Assembly (NCBI GenBank): GCA_049999725.1
Contig: JBNGIS010016603.1
Coordinates: 1-29,355 of the forward strand
Length of the DNA stretch: 29,355 nt
Source: Haplomitrium mnioides
Lineage: Eukaryota; Marchantiophyta; Haplomitriopsida; Calobryales
Direction: 5' to 3'
The translations under genes were made by a program, and so were the position numbers. Position 1 is the first letter of the stretch; every line of letters begins with the position of its first letter. A model generated the notes under the pieces. It was not told the origin of the DNA, searched no databases, and saw nothing but the letters and a program-made list of their open reading frames with translations. Shown in pieces: positions 1 to 10,330 of this stretch.

Positions 1-1132
1 CCTATTTTGAGTAGCCTATTCCTGGTTCAAAGTAGCGGTTGTTGTTATTGGATTTTGATAAAATTTTGAGGATGAAATCTTCTTCTCCACAAACTTTGAG
101 CCACCAAAAGACCACGATGTGAATTCCTAAACACTTGTTTGCATGCTACAATCTTCTGAACTTTGAAACAACTTTGCTCATTCTCCAAATCAATCACACT
201 AACCAAACCAAAAATTCTGGTGTCAAATGTTCTTCAGTTTCTTCACAAACCAGCAATCTTCAACATAATTTCTTCCATAAATCTTCATGAATCCAAGATA
301 CCACAAGTGCTTTTGATTCTCTAAATCTCTAATTAGAGTGATATAGCTCTCAATGAGAGTAGTCAACAAAGGTAGCTCATACATAGAATTATATGTGACT
401 CTAGTTTAGAGAAGATGTGAAATTGAAGCTTACCCTAATGCATTATTAAATTATGTATTTAGCAATAACAATTTTGAATCTGAATTAAAGAATTCAATGA
501 CTTGCAATGGAGTTTTTGAGCCAAACTCATAAACATAGTTCTTGCCATTCTAATGAATATATGTTGCTTGCAAAGCTATAAGGCCTACGAACTTTATAGA
601 ACTAGCAAAAAGATGATATGTTTGATAATATTTCTTGGTAAGTCACAAAGTCAACTATAATGCAAATCACAAATAGTCATTATTTTTGTTGAACAACCGC
701 TATCTCTATTCTTGCTCATGTTTGAGGAGCATACTTTGTATTTTTGGTTCTTTCTTTTGATTGTTTTGTTGCAACATTCTTGTTTTTTTGTGTTATAGTT
801 ATATTGCAATAAAACTTTGACAAGTAAAGAAACAACTCACTATTACCACAAGTTAGTCTTTATTCTATTACTTTAAGTAACATTGCTACTAAATAGACAA
901 TAGAGCACTGGTTGACACATTTAAGAATAGCCAATATCAAGCATATAAACACTAGAATACCTTTACTTGTGCATGCTTTACAAATGTGTATCACTTAGGA
1001 ATGTTAGTGTTATCTTTCTAAAACACCATCAATGATGAGTTCTTCTTTTGATTGTTTTATGTTGGAAAACCATACTCATCTACAAAAGTAAGGAAACTAA
1101 ATGAAGATGTAGAGGTTGAGTGGGACCTAATC
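1..1132. other. AT-rich flank with no recognised gene
   Basis: This AT-rich stretch lies upstream of the GY1 LTR. I see no sustained reading frame and no familiar protein motif on either strand. Bases 5-40 match, in inverted orientation, bases 21631-21666 (31 of 36 identical by eye), so part of it is probably a repeat fragment. On the minus strand the first bases read like a short coding piece (RYFEPGIGYSK), but stops follow quickly. It could be the edge of another transposon or ordinary intergenic DNA. Confidence 0.5.
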
Positions 1133-1631
1133 TTTAATAATACAAACATGATGTTGTGCTATATATAAGAAAATAGAGAGGAGTGAATGAAGTGATAAAG
1201 GGTCACTTTTAAGATTGAAATCATTTTAAGTCTACATGCTTTTGAAGTTACTTTAAGTAAAGTGGTATAAGTTTACTTTTAGGGTTGAAGTGAGATAAGA
1301 TTACTTGCCTTCGAAGCTACTTTTAGAGAAGTAAGATAAGATCACTATTAGGGCTGAAATTGGAAGTGACTTGAAAATGAAATAAGCAAGATGACACCTT
1401 GTTCCATTGTATAAATAGAAGAGCTTCATAGCTCCACTTCTCATTTTTGGAGTTCCTCTCAATTTGGTTTGGCTCTTTGGTTGCTTGGCTTTGACTTGCA
1501 CTCTTAGCTTTTGCTTGTTTATTGGCCTTAAGTTGCATAGCTTTATTAGAGCTATCTTGGAGTTGAAGAACTCTACTAGAGCTCACTATGAGTTCTGACT
1601 CATTTGGAGTTTGTCTTTGAGTTCTTTTACA
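1133..1631 (+). repeat. GY1 5' LTR
   Basis: This aligns over its length with the two GY2 LTRs at 16281-16674 and 20882-21314. The left edge is set by that alignment; the usual TG start has become TT. The right edge is the CA ending a tcttttaca run, directly before the primer-binding site. It holds a TATA box at 1410-1418 and two palindromes downstream, at 1537-1555 and 1568-1584. At 499 bp it is longer than its GY2 counterparts, mainly from extra sequence in the second half. Confidence 0.85.
1410..1418 (+). promoter_or_regulatory. TATA box in GY1 LTR
   Basis: TATAAATAG is a textbook plant TATA element. The aligned positions in GY2 are TATAAATT (16472-16479) and TATAGATAG (21072-21080). It would set transcription start about 30 bases downstream and so mark the U3/R boundary. 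Activity today is unknown. Confidence 0.6.
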
Positions 1632-1632
1632 T

Positions 1633-1644
1633 TGGTATTAGAGC
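1633..1644 (+). other. GY1 primer-binding site (tRNA-iMet type)
   Basis: TGGTATTAGAGC lies one base after the LTR end and matches 11 of 12 bases of the common plant site complementary to the 3' end of initiator tRNA-Met (TGGTATCAGAGC). The tRNA would prime minus-strand DNA synthesis. The match also fixes the LTR boundary. Confidence 0.85.
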
Positions 1645-1688
1645 TATGATTTTTATTTTGTGTGAGTTATATAAAGAATCAAGGAGCA

Positions 1689-2300
1689 ATGGTTCAAGTA
1701 ATGTTGTAACAACTTGAACATTTTTCACACCTTTTGGCTGTGAGAATAAAAGGAAGAGAAACATTTCAAGACAAAGAGAGCTATAAGCGATTTCTAATGC
1801 CAAAAGCATATGATTGGAAGACGGTTTTTCGTGCATATGAGAACTTCCTATTTGCTTGTGAGCAATATTTAAAAGCTACAAACATTAGAAAAGATAGTCA
1901 ACAATTTTCTTTTGCAACAAGTCAATTAGAAGGAGTTGCAATGACTCGATGGAGATATCAAATAGAACAAACACAATGTGGATTTGTTGTTCATATTGTT
2001 TCTTGGTGTGAATTTAAAGAAGTGATGGTTTCAAGATTTAGGGTTTTAAATGCTTTAAAAGTAGCATAAATTGATTGGCCAAATTGAAGCAACTTGGCAC
2101 AATGAAAAGCTATGCTACATAATTTCAAAATAAAATTATGAAAATTCTTGATGTAGGAGAAGAAGAAGTATTAGACCACTTTGTTTAGAGATTAAATGCT
2201 CACACAAGGATGGAAGTGACAATAAGAGAGCCTGCTAAATTAGAAGAAGCGATGCGTATAGAAAAGTGGTATGACTGATTACTAACTACTACAGAAGCTA
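1689..2300 (+). pseudogene. gag: GY1 gag remnant
   Basis: This is the capsid/nucleocapsid polyprotein region. An ATG at 1689 is in frame with an open stretch 1734-2069, but a TAA at 1707 interrupts it after six codons. Recognisable pieces include the SQLEGVA segment followed by TRW, and after a frame change an EEAMRI stretch matching the end of the GY2 gag domain. The open stretch ends at a TAA just after the LNALKVA segment, where GY2 continues into RDRLAKLKQL. No CCHC zinc knuckle follows. It is not functional as read. Confidence 0.75.
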
Positions 2301-2329
2301 GATCATATTCTCAATCATTCAAACAATTT

Positions 2330-2562
2330 ATCAAAGCAAAATTTATGCCAAGGTAATCAAAGCAAAATTTATGCCTATGAAGGGGATTGTTGTGACTATA
2401 GACGATATACAAAAGCATGACGTGTTTTGCTCTCGAAAGCTATTCCTTTTAGGGAATCAAAAAAGTATATGGAATATATGCAATTTGTTATTGCATCAGC
2501 ATGATATGACATTATTTTTAGGTTTGCTTTGGCTTGAAGGTCTATATGCTCAAGTTGACTAG
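2330..2562 (+). pseudogene. GY1 gag-protease junction, mostly deleted
   Basis: Only the end of the retroviral-type aspartic protease region remains: PMKGIVVTIDD, then LGLLWLEG, the latter matching LGLLWLED in GY2. The D-T/S-G catalytic region that should precede it is absent, as are the zinc knuckle and linker. The deletion point carries a 20-bp direct repeat (2330-2349 and 2356-2375) separated by six bases. No catalytic activity is possible from what is left. Confidence 0.65.
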
Positions 2563-2769
2563 GTAAAACGACAAATTCAAGGTACTTTAGAGGGAAAGCA
2601 ACTTTTTTTGAGGTGTTCGGTACTGTTGGTGAAGAGTCCCAAATCAAATGAGCATATTACTTTTCTAGAGGAAGAGTTGCTTGTCTTTGTTGTTTGAATC
2701 ACACCCATCATGAGCTTAAGTAAGGAGGGAGAAAATTTTGTGTCTATCTCAATGATAAATAACATTTAG

Positions 2770-3562
2770 ATGGAGTTTGCGGATGTGTTTCCAAAAGATT
2801 TGCCAAAGAGGTTAGGAAATGATCAAACAATTCCTTTTTCAATTGAGTTAATACTAGAAAGTATTCTTTATTATCGGCCTATATATTGGTTATCACCACA
2901 AGAATTAGAAGAGATTTGAAAGACCTTGACGGATCTTCTTGAGAAGTATTTTATTCAATAAAGTACTTTGCTTAGGAGAGCATTGGTATTCTTTGTACCA
3001 AAGACAGATGGTGGATTTTGTCTTTGTACAAATTATCGTGGCTTGAATAATCAAATAGTGAAGAATGTCTATTTTTTACCATGTATTGATGATTTGTTGG
3101 ATCAATTGAGTGGTGCGCGGTTATTTTCTAAGTTGGATATTTGAAGTGGCTATTGGAAAATTTCTATCAAGCCAAAATATGTGCCAAAGACAACATTTTG
3201 CACAAGGTATGGGCATGTTGAGTAGAAGGTTCTTACATTTGGTCTTACTAATACTCCAACGATATTCATGGATCAAATGCATTGAGTTTTTTGATGGGTT
3301 ATTGGATAAGTCAGTGTTGGTGTTCTTGGACAATATCTTTATCTTTAGAAAAAGTGAAGTTGAGTATTGTGATCATGTCAAAGAAGTATTGCAAAGATTG
3401 TGCAATTGAAAGTTTTATTGCAAGAAGTCTAAGTGTGAGTTTTGGAAGCAAAAGGTGACTTATCTAGGGTATAAAGTGTCTGCAGATAGCATCAAGATGG
3501 AGGAAGAGAAAATTAAAGCTATTGTAGAGCAGCCAACCTCAAATAAAGCAAAGGATGTTTGA
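2770..3562 (+). pseudogene. GY1 reverse transcriptase remnant
   Basis: RNA-directed DNA polymerase domain of the pol polyprotein. Readable landmarks in order are FADVFPKDLP (linker before RT), LSPQELEEI, FFVPKTDGG, NYRGLNNQ, LFSKLDI, YWKISIKP, LTFGLTN and FLDN at 3323-3334. The catalytic motif should be Y/F-x-D-D; here the second Asp is Asn, so the active site is lost in addition to several stops and frameshifts. The TGA codons at 3293-3295 and 3560-3562 recur at the equivalent places in GY2. Confidence 0.85.
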
Positions 3563-4130
3563 GATTTCAATGGATTAGCAAGTTTTTTTTGTCGATGATT
3601 CATTCATTACTATGCTCATATTTCTACACCGTTTACGGAGCTACTAGAAAAGGAGGCAAAGTTTCAATGGACAAATATAGAGCAAAAGGCACTTCAACAA
3701 CTCAAAGATGCAATCTCTTCTTGCCCAATTCTACAACCATGTGATCCAAAAGCACGATGTATAATTGATTTTAATGCATCTAACTTTATTATTAGAGTGG
3801 TGCTACAACAAGAGTTTGAGGATGGACTTCATTCAATTGCCTTCATGCCATGTCGATTAAATGCAATGGAGAGGAACATTTTTGCAAGGGATAAAGAGCA
3901 GCTAGCTATGGTTTATGCTACCAAAGTTTGGAGACACTATCTTTTAGGGAAACTTATACTTATGCGCACTGATCACAAGCCTTTACTGCAATTAATTCAC
4001 TTGGAAAATATGAAAAGTCATGATTATTGATGGTAATATTAGCTACAACTCTTTGATATCAAGTTGGAGTACAAGCCATAAAGGTTCCACACTATTCTAG
4101 ATGCTTTATCCTGATAGTCATATTATCGAC
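3563..4130 (+). pseudogene. GY1 RT connection and RNase H remnant
   Basis: This covers the RT connection (FNGLASFF) and the RNase H domain that would digest the RNA template. Visible in changing frames are VVLQQEFEDGLHSIA, then a conserved block with ERNIFARDKEQLAMV, WRHYLLGK and RTDHKPL, the usual C-terminal RNase H signature. The first catalytic Asp region reads DFNAS, so that Asp is kept. Frame breaks and stops interrupt it repeatedly. It is collinear with 18760-19330 of GY2. Confidence 0.75.
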
Positions 4131-4249
4131 TAAATACATTGGACGTAGCAAATGATAGCATATTCCATCTTGATGAAGTGAAGGTTTTTGACAAAATCTA
4201 AAAGAATATACCTTCTTTAATCTTGTTAATGCATGTCTTCTGGTCAACA

Positions 4250-4993
4250 AAAATAAGTACTACACATTTGACGTTCGGGATGGTATTCTCTATCAAGATA
4301 ATCAAATATATGTTCCACAACTTGATGCGTTTTGAATGACTTGTTTACAAGAACCACATGACATTCTAATCTTTATGCATCTTGTAGTAGACAAGACTAT
4401 GGAGTTGCTTCAATGAACTTGGTGGTAGCCAAACCTAGTTCAAGGCGTTTGTGCTTTTGTTCGTTCTTGTGAAAATTTTCTGTGAAACAAGGCTTCAAAT
4501 CAAAAACCAATTAGACTTTTTCAGCCACTACCAATACCTATAGCCTATTGGGAATATGTAAGTTTGGATCTTGTCACTTCACTCCCAACTATGCTTTGTG
4601 GGTTTACTGCCATTGTGGTGTTTGTAGAGAAGCTCAATAAACATATTCATTTAACACTCGTGGTGGATATGGTGGATGCTCTGTAATTGACCAAAATTTA
4701 CCTTGATATAGTCTTTCACTATCATAGAATGCCCAAGGTGTTAATATCCAATAGAGATCCACGATTCACCGAGAAGTTTTGGCGCGAGTTGTTCACTCTT
4801 TTTGGTACCAAACTATCAATATCTACGGATTATCATCCTCAAATAGATGGGCAAATCGAATGCACTAATCATACTATAGAGGATATGTTTTGAGCATTTA
4901 TCAACATTCATCTCACAGATTGGGATAGTTTCTTGCAAATTGTGGAGTTTGCCTACAATAACTCCAAATAAGCAAGTACTAAATTTTCTCAAG
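4250..4993 (+). pseudogene. GY1 integrase remnant, cut at its C-terminal part
   Basis: DDE-type integrase. The N-terminal zinc-binding region is degraded but recognisable by comparison with GY2. The core follows: SLDLVT with the first catalytic Asp, then ISNRDPRFTEKFW, then a block ending in IDGQIEC with the catalytic Glu. The second catalytic Asp (family S-D-R) is Asn here. Stops include TGA at 4493-4495 and 4891-4893, both shared with GY2. Similarity to GY2 ends at about 4993, just after an in-frame TAA following NNSK. Confidence 0.8.
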
Positions 4994-6045
4994 GTAGTTG
5001 CCATTGTGTCTAGGCCTGATCTCCACACTACTTTTCTAGACAGCTTTCGTCCAACATACTATTTTGACTGTGTTAGGGATTATCTCTTTTGCATTCGTAT
5101 GTTTGTTGAAGAATCCATTCAGGATTACAACAACAAATTTAAGGTTGTAGTTAGCAAACAACAACCTCCGCCTCCTGCCAAAGACCAGATCAGTTTCTTC
5201 ATCAAAGGGCAACCCAATTCTATTCAAGAGCATGTGCTACTCCAAGGCCCGCAAATTACTGACCGAGCTATTCAAGTTGCCACTGCTTATGAGAAGATGC
5301 TCTTACAGCATGAGTGGGTTGCTTCTACCTCTTCCTTTCTCTCCAGTGAGTTGCCATGTACTAGCACTTTGGGTTATGACACCTTACACACTGCCCGGCC
5401 TGCCTCATAAACACCCACACATAAGCATTTTTTGGTGCCTACCAAATCTGAATCCTTGATTGCATCCAACTCTTGCCAAGATGAATTTGCTAAGTTTAGA
5501 ACTGAAGTAAGAAATGATATTTCCACTCTTTTTGTTGATCAAATGGCAAATATTTAGATCCAGATGGTACATTCAGGTGTTAGGCAAAACATCCTCTTGC
5601 AACCCACTAGTGTTTGGTGCACCAAGTGTAATCAACAGCATTATCCATTAGAGGCTTGTACTCCAACTACCTAGTGTTACTTGGCCTATCTTTGGACCAT
5701 AAAATTGCTATATGTCCTATCTGGCAAAAGCTTCGAGTAGTAGAGGCCAAAACAAACGCTAATGCAAATCTGGACATTATTTTTCCTCCTCCAGTAGTTG
5801 TTGGCTCATCAAACTTGTCCTCATAGACCCCATCGCTAAGTCAGGTTCCCACGTCAACATATCATGCTTCCTTGGTTGTGCAACAAGCTTCTTATCACCA
5901 GCAAAGCTATCTTCAAGCAACCACACAACAACGGGGAAAATCCTCCTTTCACTCAACCTTGATCTCCTATGGCATAAAGTCTGACATGTTATAATTGCCA
6001 GAGCTCAGACCACATCTCTTGTGACTGCCCTCACTCTCGTACTAG
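4994..6045 (+). pseudogene. gag: GY3 gag with CCHC zinc knuckle
   Basis: Gag domain of GY3. The open part runs from the GY1 junction to 5410. It has the Retrotrans_gag pattern: an FRP-Y---VRDYL segment, then VEESIQDYNNKF, then DQISFFIKGQ and IQEHVLLQGPQ. The N-terminal part of gag is missing at the junction. Further on, a nucleocapsid-type knuckle C-x2-C-x4-H-x4-C is intact at 5987-6028 (CYNCQSSDHISCDC), and a partial one (WCTKC, about 5615-5655) lies before it. The two zones are separated by stops and frame changes. This would bind genomic RNA in the particle. Confidence 0.75.
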
Positions 6046-7185
6046 ATATAGATTACCAAAATCGACCTCAGCCTATATATCAGCGTCCAAATCATGGCTA
6101 CCCCAACCAAAGGCCTTATAACAATCGGTTTGGGCGTCAAGGCCAGCATTCAAACTCCTATTACACTCAATTGCAGCCCCAATCTAGGCAATAGCATCAG
6201 TACCAGTCCTACCATCAAAACTAGCCTTCTTATCCTCCGCAACAACAAGCTAGTTACTACAACATGACTTCCAACAGGCTCCACAGTTTTAGCATTCTAA
6301 TACCTATCCTCAGCCTTCTCAATATCAACAATAGCAATAGTGCCAGTCATCCTAATTGCCCAATCAAAACTCTTTCTCTGGGTATGCTCCCCCACTGCCA
6401 TATATTACGTATTATCAAGTGCAACCCAACCACGCACTAGTAGTCCAGCCTTCTCAACAACTTGCCTTGGCACATGCAGCTTAACCTCAGTGATTAGACA
6501 CTCCTCATGCATCTTTGGTTCTTCCCCTCCCCTCTGCTTCCAACACTTGTCCACCTCAGAATGTCCAACAAGTATAGGTGGTTCCAGTCAATGTTACCAA
6601 TTACCCACTTCTACTTTCCCTTTTTGTTTTGAGGAACTAATTGCAGAAGCAGCTCCCCTTTTGGCTGCCCCACCAGCTCGAGCGCCCATTATTCACTTTG
6701 CAAGTGAACTGAACTCCAATAGAGTTTGTGCTAATATCCTCTTTCCATCACATACATTAGTAGATTTTACTCCTTCTCCTATCAGACCAGATCATACTAC
6801 TCCATCTATAGTTCTGAATCCCCCGCCAAGAAGACCGTTCAAGTTCTTCCCACGAGATGCCACAGGTGTAGGGCTCTTCTCTAGTCCTTGCAAAACATCC
6901 CACCGTATGATATATTTGCGGATGTGGCTCAATAGCCTGCCTACATTTCTATTAGCCAACTATTAAGCTTTCATGCACCTTATAGGAATTCTCTTTGATC
7001 GACCTTAGTCATGCCTTGAAAGAAAGCACACTTGACATGTTTTGTGAAAGGCAACAAGGAAAAATCTACCAAATGCCTCACACCTTCCGCTCTACCAATT
7101 CAGGACCTCATCTTCTCCTTCTTCCATCCCTATCATTTAGGTTTTTGACTTCCTTCCCACATAAAATTTACCATCAGAAGAGGAA
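6046..7185 (+). pseudogene. GY3 Gln/Pro-rich linker between gag and protease
   Basis: This low-complexity stretch follows the zinc knuckle. In several frames it reads as Gln-, Tyr-, Ser- and Pro-rich peptide (for example PPQQQASYY near 6235). An open frame at 6340-6966 is probably a chance frame, since the family-like words sit in another frame: near 6895-6990, YDIFADVAQ, PAYISISQLLSF and HAPYR resemble the segment that precedes the protease in this gypsy type. Confidence in the exact limits is low. Confidence 0.55.
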
Positions 7186-7925
7186 TCCTTATCCGTCGTT
7201 CACATGGTCTCCTTATATGACTTTGAGACACTAGCAACTGTTGTTTTTATTGATGGGATCATGATTCCAACAGCTCACTTGGATACCAGATCTAGTATCA
7301 ACATCAAGACAGAAGATACTATGAGTTCTACTAGGTATTCTACAAGTGCTTTACAAAAAAACACCTCTTGTCTTTCACTTAGCTGATGGGAGTGATTCTG
7401 CCCCTTGATGTCTTACGAAATGTTCTCACCCTCTTTGTTGACCAGGAATATTTGGTTCATTATCTTGTCTTACGCATCATGCAGAAGAACCAATATCCTT
7501 TGCTCCTAGGCTATCCATGGTTGAAACAAAGTCAAGCACACCTGGATTTTGTTGATGGCACTCTAACCATTGGGCCTCCATGTCAGCGGGTCATTCTCTC
7601 TAAGTATACCCATACCTCTTCTCCTTCTCCTCAATCTTTAGAGAAGCAGTTTACTGATCTATCTCTAGTTGATTCAACGTCTAGAGTTTTGATCCTAAAC
7701 ACTAACATTGATGAATTTGATCTTTTTGGCAATCTCTTCGTTTCTTGCAATTTTCTTGAAGTGCAGTTCATGGACTTACCTATTCCTCTAGCAAAGCACA
7801 AGATTCTTAAAGTTTATGGAGGTATCTTTGAGACCCAAGAACTGGCTTTCTTGCAACCGTTCCACAAGTATATTGATGTCTTTGCTTGGGAATATGATGA
7901 AATGATCAGTATTCCAACCTCAATC
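7186..7925 (+). pseudogene. GY3 aspartic protease region and linker to RT
   Basis: Retropepsin-type region that would cut the polyprotein. The substrate-pocket end is clear: an open frame at 7386-7931 contains LLGYPWLKQSQAHLDF and DGTLTIG, the usual flap-to-C-terminal segment. Upstream, near 7280, HLDTRSSINI is likely the D-T/S-G catalytic site with Gly changed to Arg. The linker ends with FAWEYDEM, which commonly precedes RT in these elements. A stop near 7384 separates the two halves. Confidence 0.7.
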
Positions 7926-8099
7926 TATTAGTATTAAATTCAGTTAAGAACATATACTCAACCCATACGCAAACATTCTTATAGGCTAAATCTAAAATAT
8001 GCAAATCTGGTTTAGAAAGACACTACAAAGATGTTGCATACTAGTATCATTTCCCACACAGATTTCACAAGCTAGGTCTCACCTATCATAGTAGTTCCA
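7926..8099 (+). pseudogene. GY3 reverse transcriptase, N-terminal part before the insertion
   Basis: The start of RT reads TQPIRKHSYRL, then KMLHTSIIS and, after one stop, SPIIVV, which aligns with the family's fingers segment. The sequence breaks right after this at 8099, where the GC-rich insertion begins. The reading picks up at 11583 with KPDGSIGVCGDFK, the next expected RT segment. Confidence 0.7.
8095..8099 (+). repeat. Target-site duplication, left copy (TTCCA)
   Basis: TTCCA precedes the TG start of the GC-rich insertion and is repeated exactly at 11578-11582 after its CA end. Five bases is the usual duplication length for plant LTR retrotransposons. Removing the insertion and one copy joins two adjacent RT segments of GY3. 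Confidence 0.8.
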
Positions 8100-8768
8100 T
8101 GTCGCTCCCCTGTTTCAGGCCTTAACCTTTTTAGGCCCTGTTTCGAGGTAGGGGAGGACAGGTTTACGGGCTTTCGGGTTCTTTTCTGAGATGGCCTCTT
8201 GCTAGTTACCACTTTCAGACCTTAATGACTCTTCCTCTCCTTACAGGCCTGGTATGCTTCTCTCACTCTTCTTCTTCACACACTCAAGTTAGACATTCAG
8301 TACCATACACATGTCCACATTCATTAAACCTAGCTGTGATGTGTGATTCTTCCTCTTTATTTTTAGGACCCAATGACTTAGGCCCTGCCACCTTATTTGT
8401 GCTTGGGCAGAATGGTGCTGGTGACCTGCACAACTGAACACTACAACAAGCTGGACTCCCCCTCTCAGGGTTGTCACAGAACTGATCTAGATTATCCTAA
8501 CTATCCTAACATGCACTAATCCCTAACTATGCAAACAGGATAAGGAACAAAGAGCATTCACCCCCAGGATACCAGACTTATGTCAAGGGATTGGACTCCC
8601 CCTTTAAGTGTGTTCCCAGGGTCTACTCAACTGAATCGATGTCCACTAATCTAACAATCCAAGAGGACACACATGCAGAAGGAAAATCTAACTACACATA
8701 TATGGACAAACACATTTATACAATATACAAGAGAAAACAGAGTCCTTGAAGGCCCTCTGGAATTCTAA

Positions 8769-8777
8769 CTATTTATA
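8769..8777 (-). promoter_or_regulatory. Possible TATA box of the GC-rich LTR
   Basis: On the minus strand this reads TATAAATAG, a strong plant TATA match lying in a less GC-rich part of the insertion. If used, transcription would start near 8740 and run towards 8100, as expected for an LTR in minus orientation. It is a single motif and could be chance. Confidence 0.4.
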
Positions 8778-9793
8778 CTTCCCTTATGAGTCCCGTTGCC
8801 TTACAACTGCAGCCCAGCAACCCATACACCCTTCTCTCTAGATAGTTTTTTAATTTCCCTCACGAGAAGCCCTGCTTTTACTTCCTCATGCTAGGAAGAG
8901 AGTTTCTTTGACTTCCACCTCTGGAAGACAACTTTACCAATTGCAGGTAGCCCACTCCACCCTCGAGCCTCAACGGGTCATCCCGCGCAGTGCACAGGCA
9001 CTAACGCAGCCCCCCCTCCTCTCAGCTCCACTTGAAGATTACACACCAGAGCGTCCTCCGAACGCTCTGGGCTGATGCACTTGCACAAGGACTTGCCGGG
9101 ACGACTCCAAGCTCCTCATTTGGTAGCCCCTCCTTAGTTCTCAGCAGACCAAGAATTCCTTCGATTCACGTATCGGTTCACCTCCGCTCTAGTCCACCGG
9201 CAAGGACGAGTTCACCTAAATCGCTCGAGCATCCAGAGCTCCTCACTCTGCGATTCTCGGCGCCCCTCCAGTCCACCTCCGAGTCCCCTTGGCCCCCTGG
9301 AGCTAGTACACTCGCTTCACGCGAATCCTCACTGAACTCTCCACCTCTGCCTTACCATGCGCAAATCACTTGTCTTGCGGTTGCTGTCGCTTCCTGCAAT
9401 CGCCCGTGCATCAACCTAGAAGAATTCGATGATCGCCAAGGTATACTCCCATCGCCCGCTGAACTCGCGAGCCCGATCCCACGAAAGGTCGTTAACCCCA
9501 TTAGCTGGGAGGTGACGACGCGTGGCGCTTGTCAGTTAATCCCGTTGCAACGAACAAGTAACGCGCGCCGCGTGTCCTGCAGTTGATCGAAGGAAACACA
9601 AGGTCAACGGTAACTTGACCAAAGAGCTCTGAGGAATCTTGCGGGGAGAGATTTCGCAGATTCCCGCAGAACCAGGTCCGAAGAGGCCGTCGGAACCGAG
9701 TTCCGCAGTGCCCCACGGAACCAACTCCAAGGAATCTTCTTAGATCCCCCCGTAGATGCTTCTTTCCTCTCCTTGCACCATGTTGCCCATTGC

Positions 9794-10009
9794 ACCGCCG
9801 TCTGACGCCGCCCCGCGAGGGGGTAGGCTGACCGTCGGGCTGACCTCTCCCTCCGTCGTTGACCCGCACGTTGCCCGAGGTCAAGTGAACTCCTCTCCTA
9901 GCACCGCATGTCCCGTGAGATGCCTCGGGGTCCCTGGAGTCGCCATGTCATCCAAAGACCGCCGTCCGACGCCACCTCGCAAAGGGGTAGGCGGACCGTC
10001 GCGCGGACC
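9794..10009. repeat. Two 52-bp GC-rich repeats, 164 bp apart
   Basis: Bases 9794-9845 and 9958-10009 align without gaps, with 44 of 52 identical by eye; both begin ACCGCCGTC. The bases just upstream also share CCATGT. They lie in the presumed U3 of the GC-rich insertion, where long LTRs often carry sub-repeats. A separate 12-mer, GCCACGTTTCCG, occurs at 10057-10068 and 10968-10979. Confidence 0.7.
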
Positions 10010-10330
10010 CTTCTTCCAAAGTTGACCCTCGGAAACCCATCCCGGCTTCTCAGCGCGCCACGTTTCCGAAGCCTCTTGTGGACTCCCTACGTTTGCCACG
10101 TCATTCGTACAACCGCCGCGGACTTCCCTTGCTCATCGTATAAGAACAGTGTCGATGTCTCTGTTTCAACATACCTTCGAAGTAAGAACTACTCGCGCTT
10201 GAGGCTAGCTTTGTTAACATTTTGAAAAGCTCGCTATAAGAACTACTAGGCCCTTTTGGACCGTTTGCCCCTTTCGAACTTTCCGCCGCATCCCGTCGAA
10301 CTTTTACCTTTCTGGATGCCGAAGCAGCAA

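Larger units (their letters stand above)
1133..4993 (+). mobile_element. GY1: 3'-truncated Ty3/gypsy chromovirus-like retrotransposon
   Basis: GY1 keeps a 5' LTR, a primer-binding site and, in order, remnants of gag, protease, RT, RNase H and integrase. This gag-PR-RT-RH-IN order is the Ty3/gypsy order. It is collinear with GY2 (16281-21314) and closely similar throughout, so the two belong to one family. The match to GY2 stops at about 4993, inside the integrase, where GY3 sequence begins. The C-terminal integrase, chromodomain and 3' LTR are missing. Every domain is interrupted by stops or frameshifts. The chromovirus label is inferred from GY2, which has the chromodomain. Confidence 0.85.

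Noticed and set aside
743-1058. Near-repeat of CTTTTGATTGTTTT at about 753 and 1044 as terminal repeats
   Set aside because: The match is short and T-rich, with no similarity beyond it.
6340-6966. 208-codon open frame in the GY3 linker as a separate protein
   Set aside because: The family-like words of the linker occur in a different frame, and the composition is Ser/Pro-rich without a domain.
9032-9586. 184-codon open frame in the GC-rich insertion as a gene
   Set aside because: GC-rich DNA has few stops. The frame shows no domain, crosses non-coding repeats, and overlaps an equally open minus-strand frame at its end.
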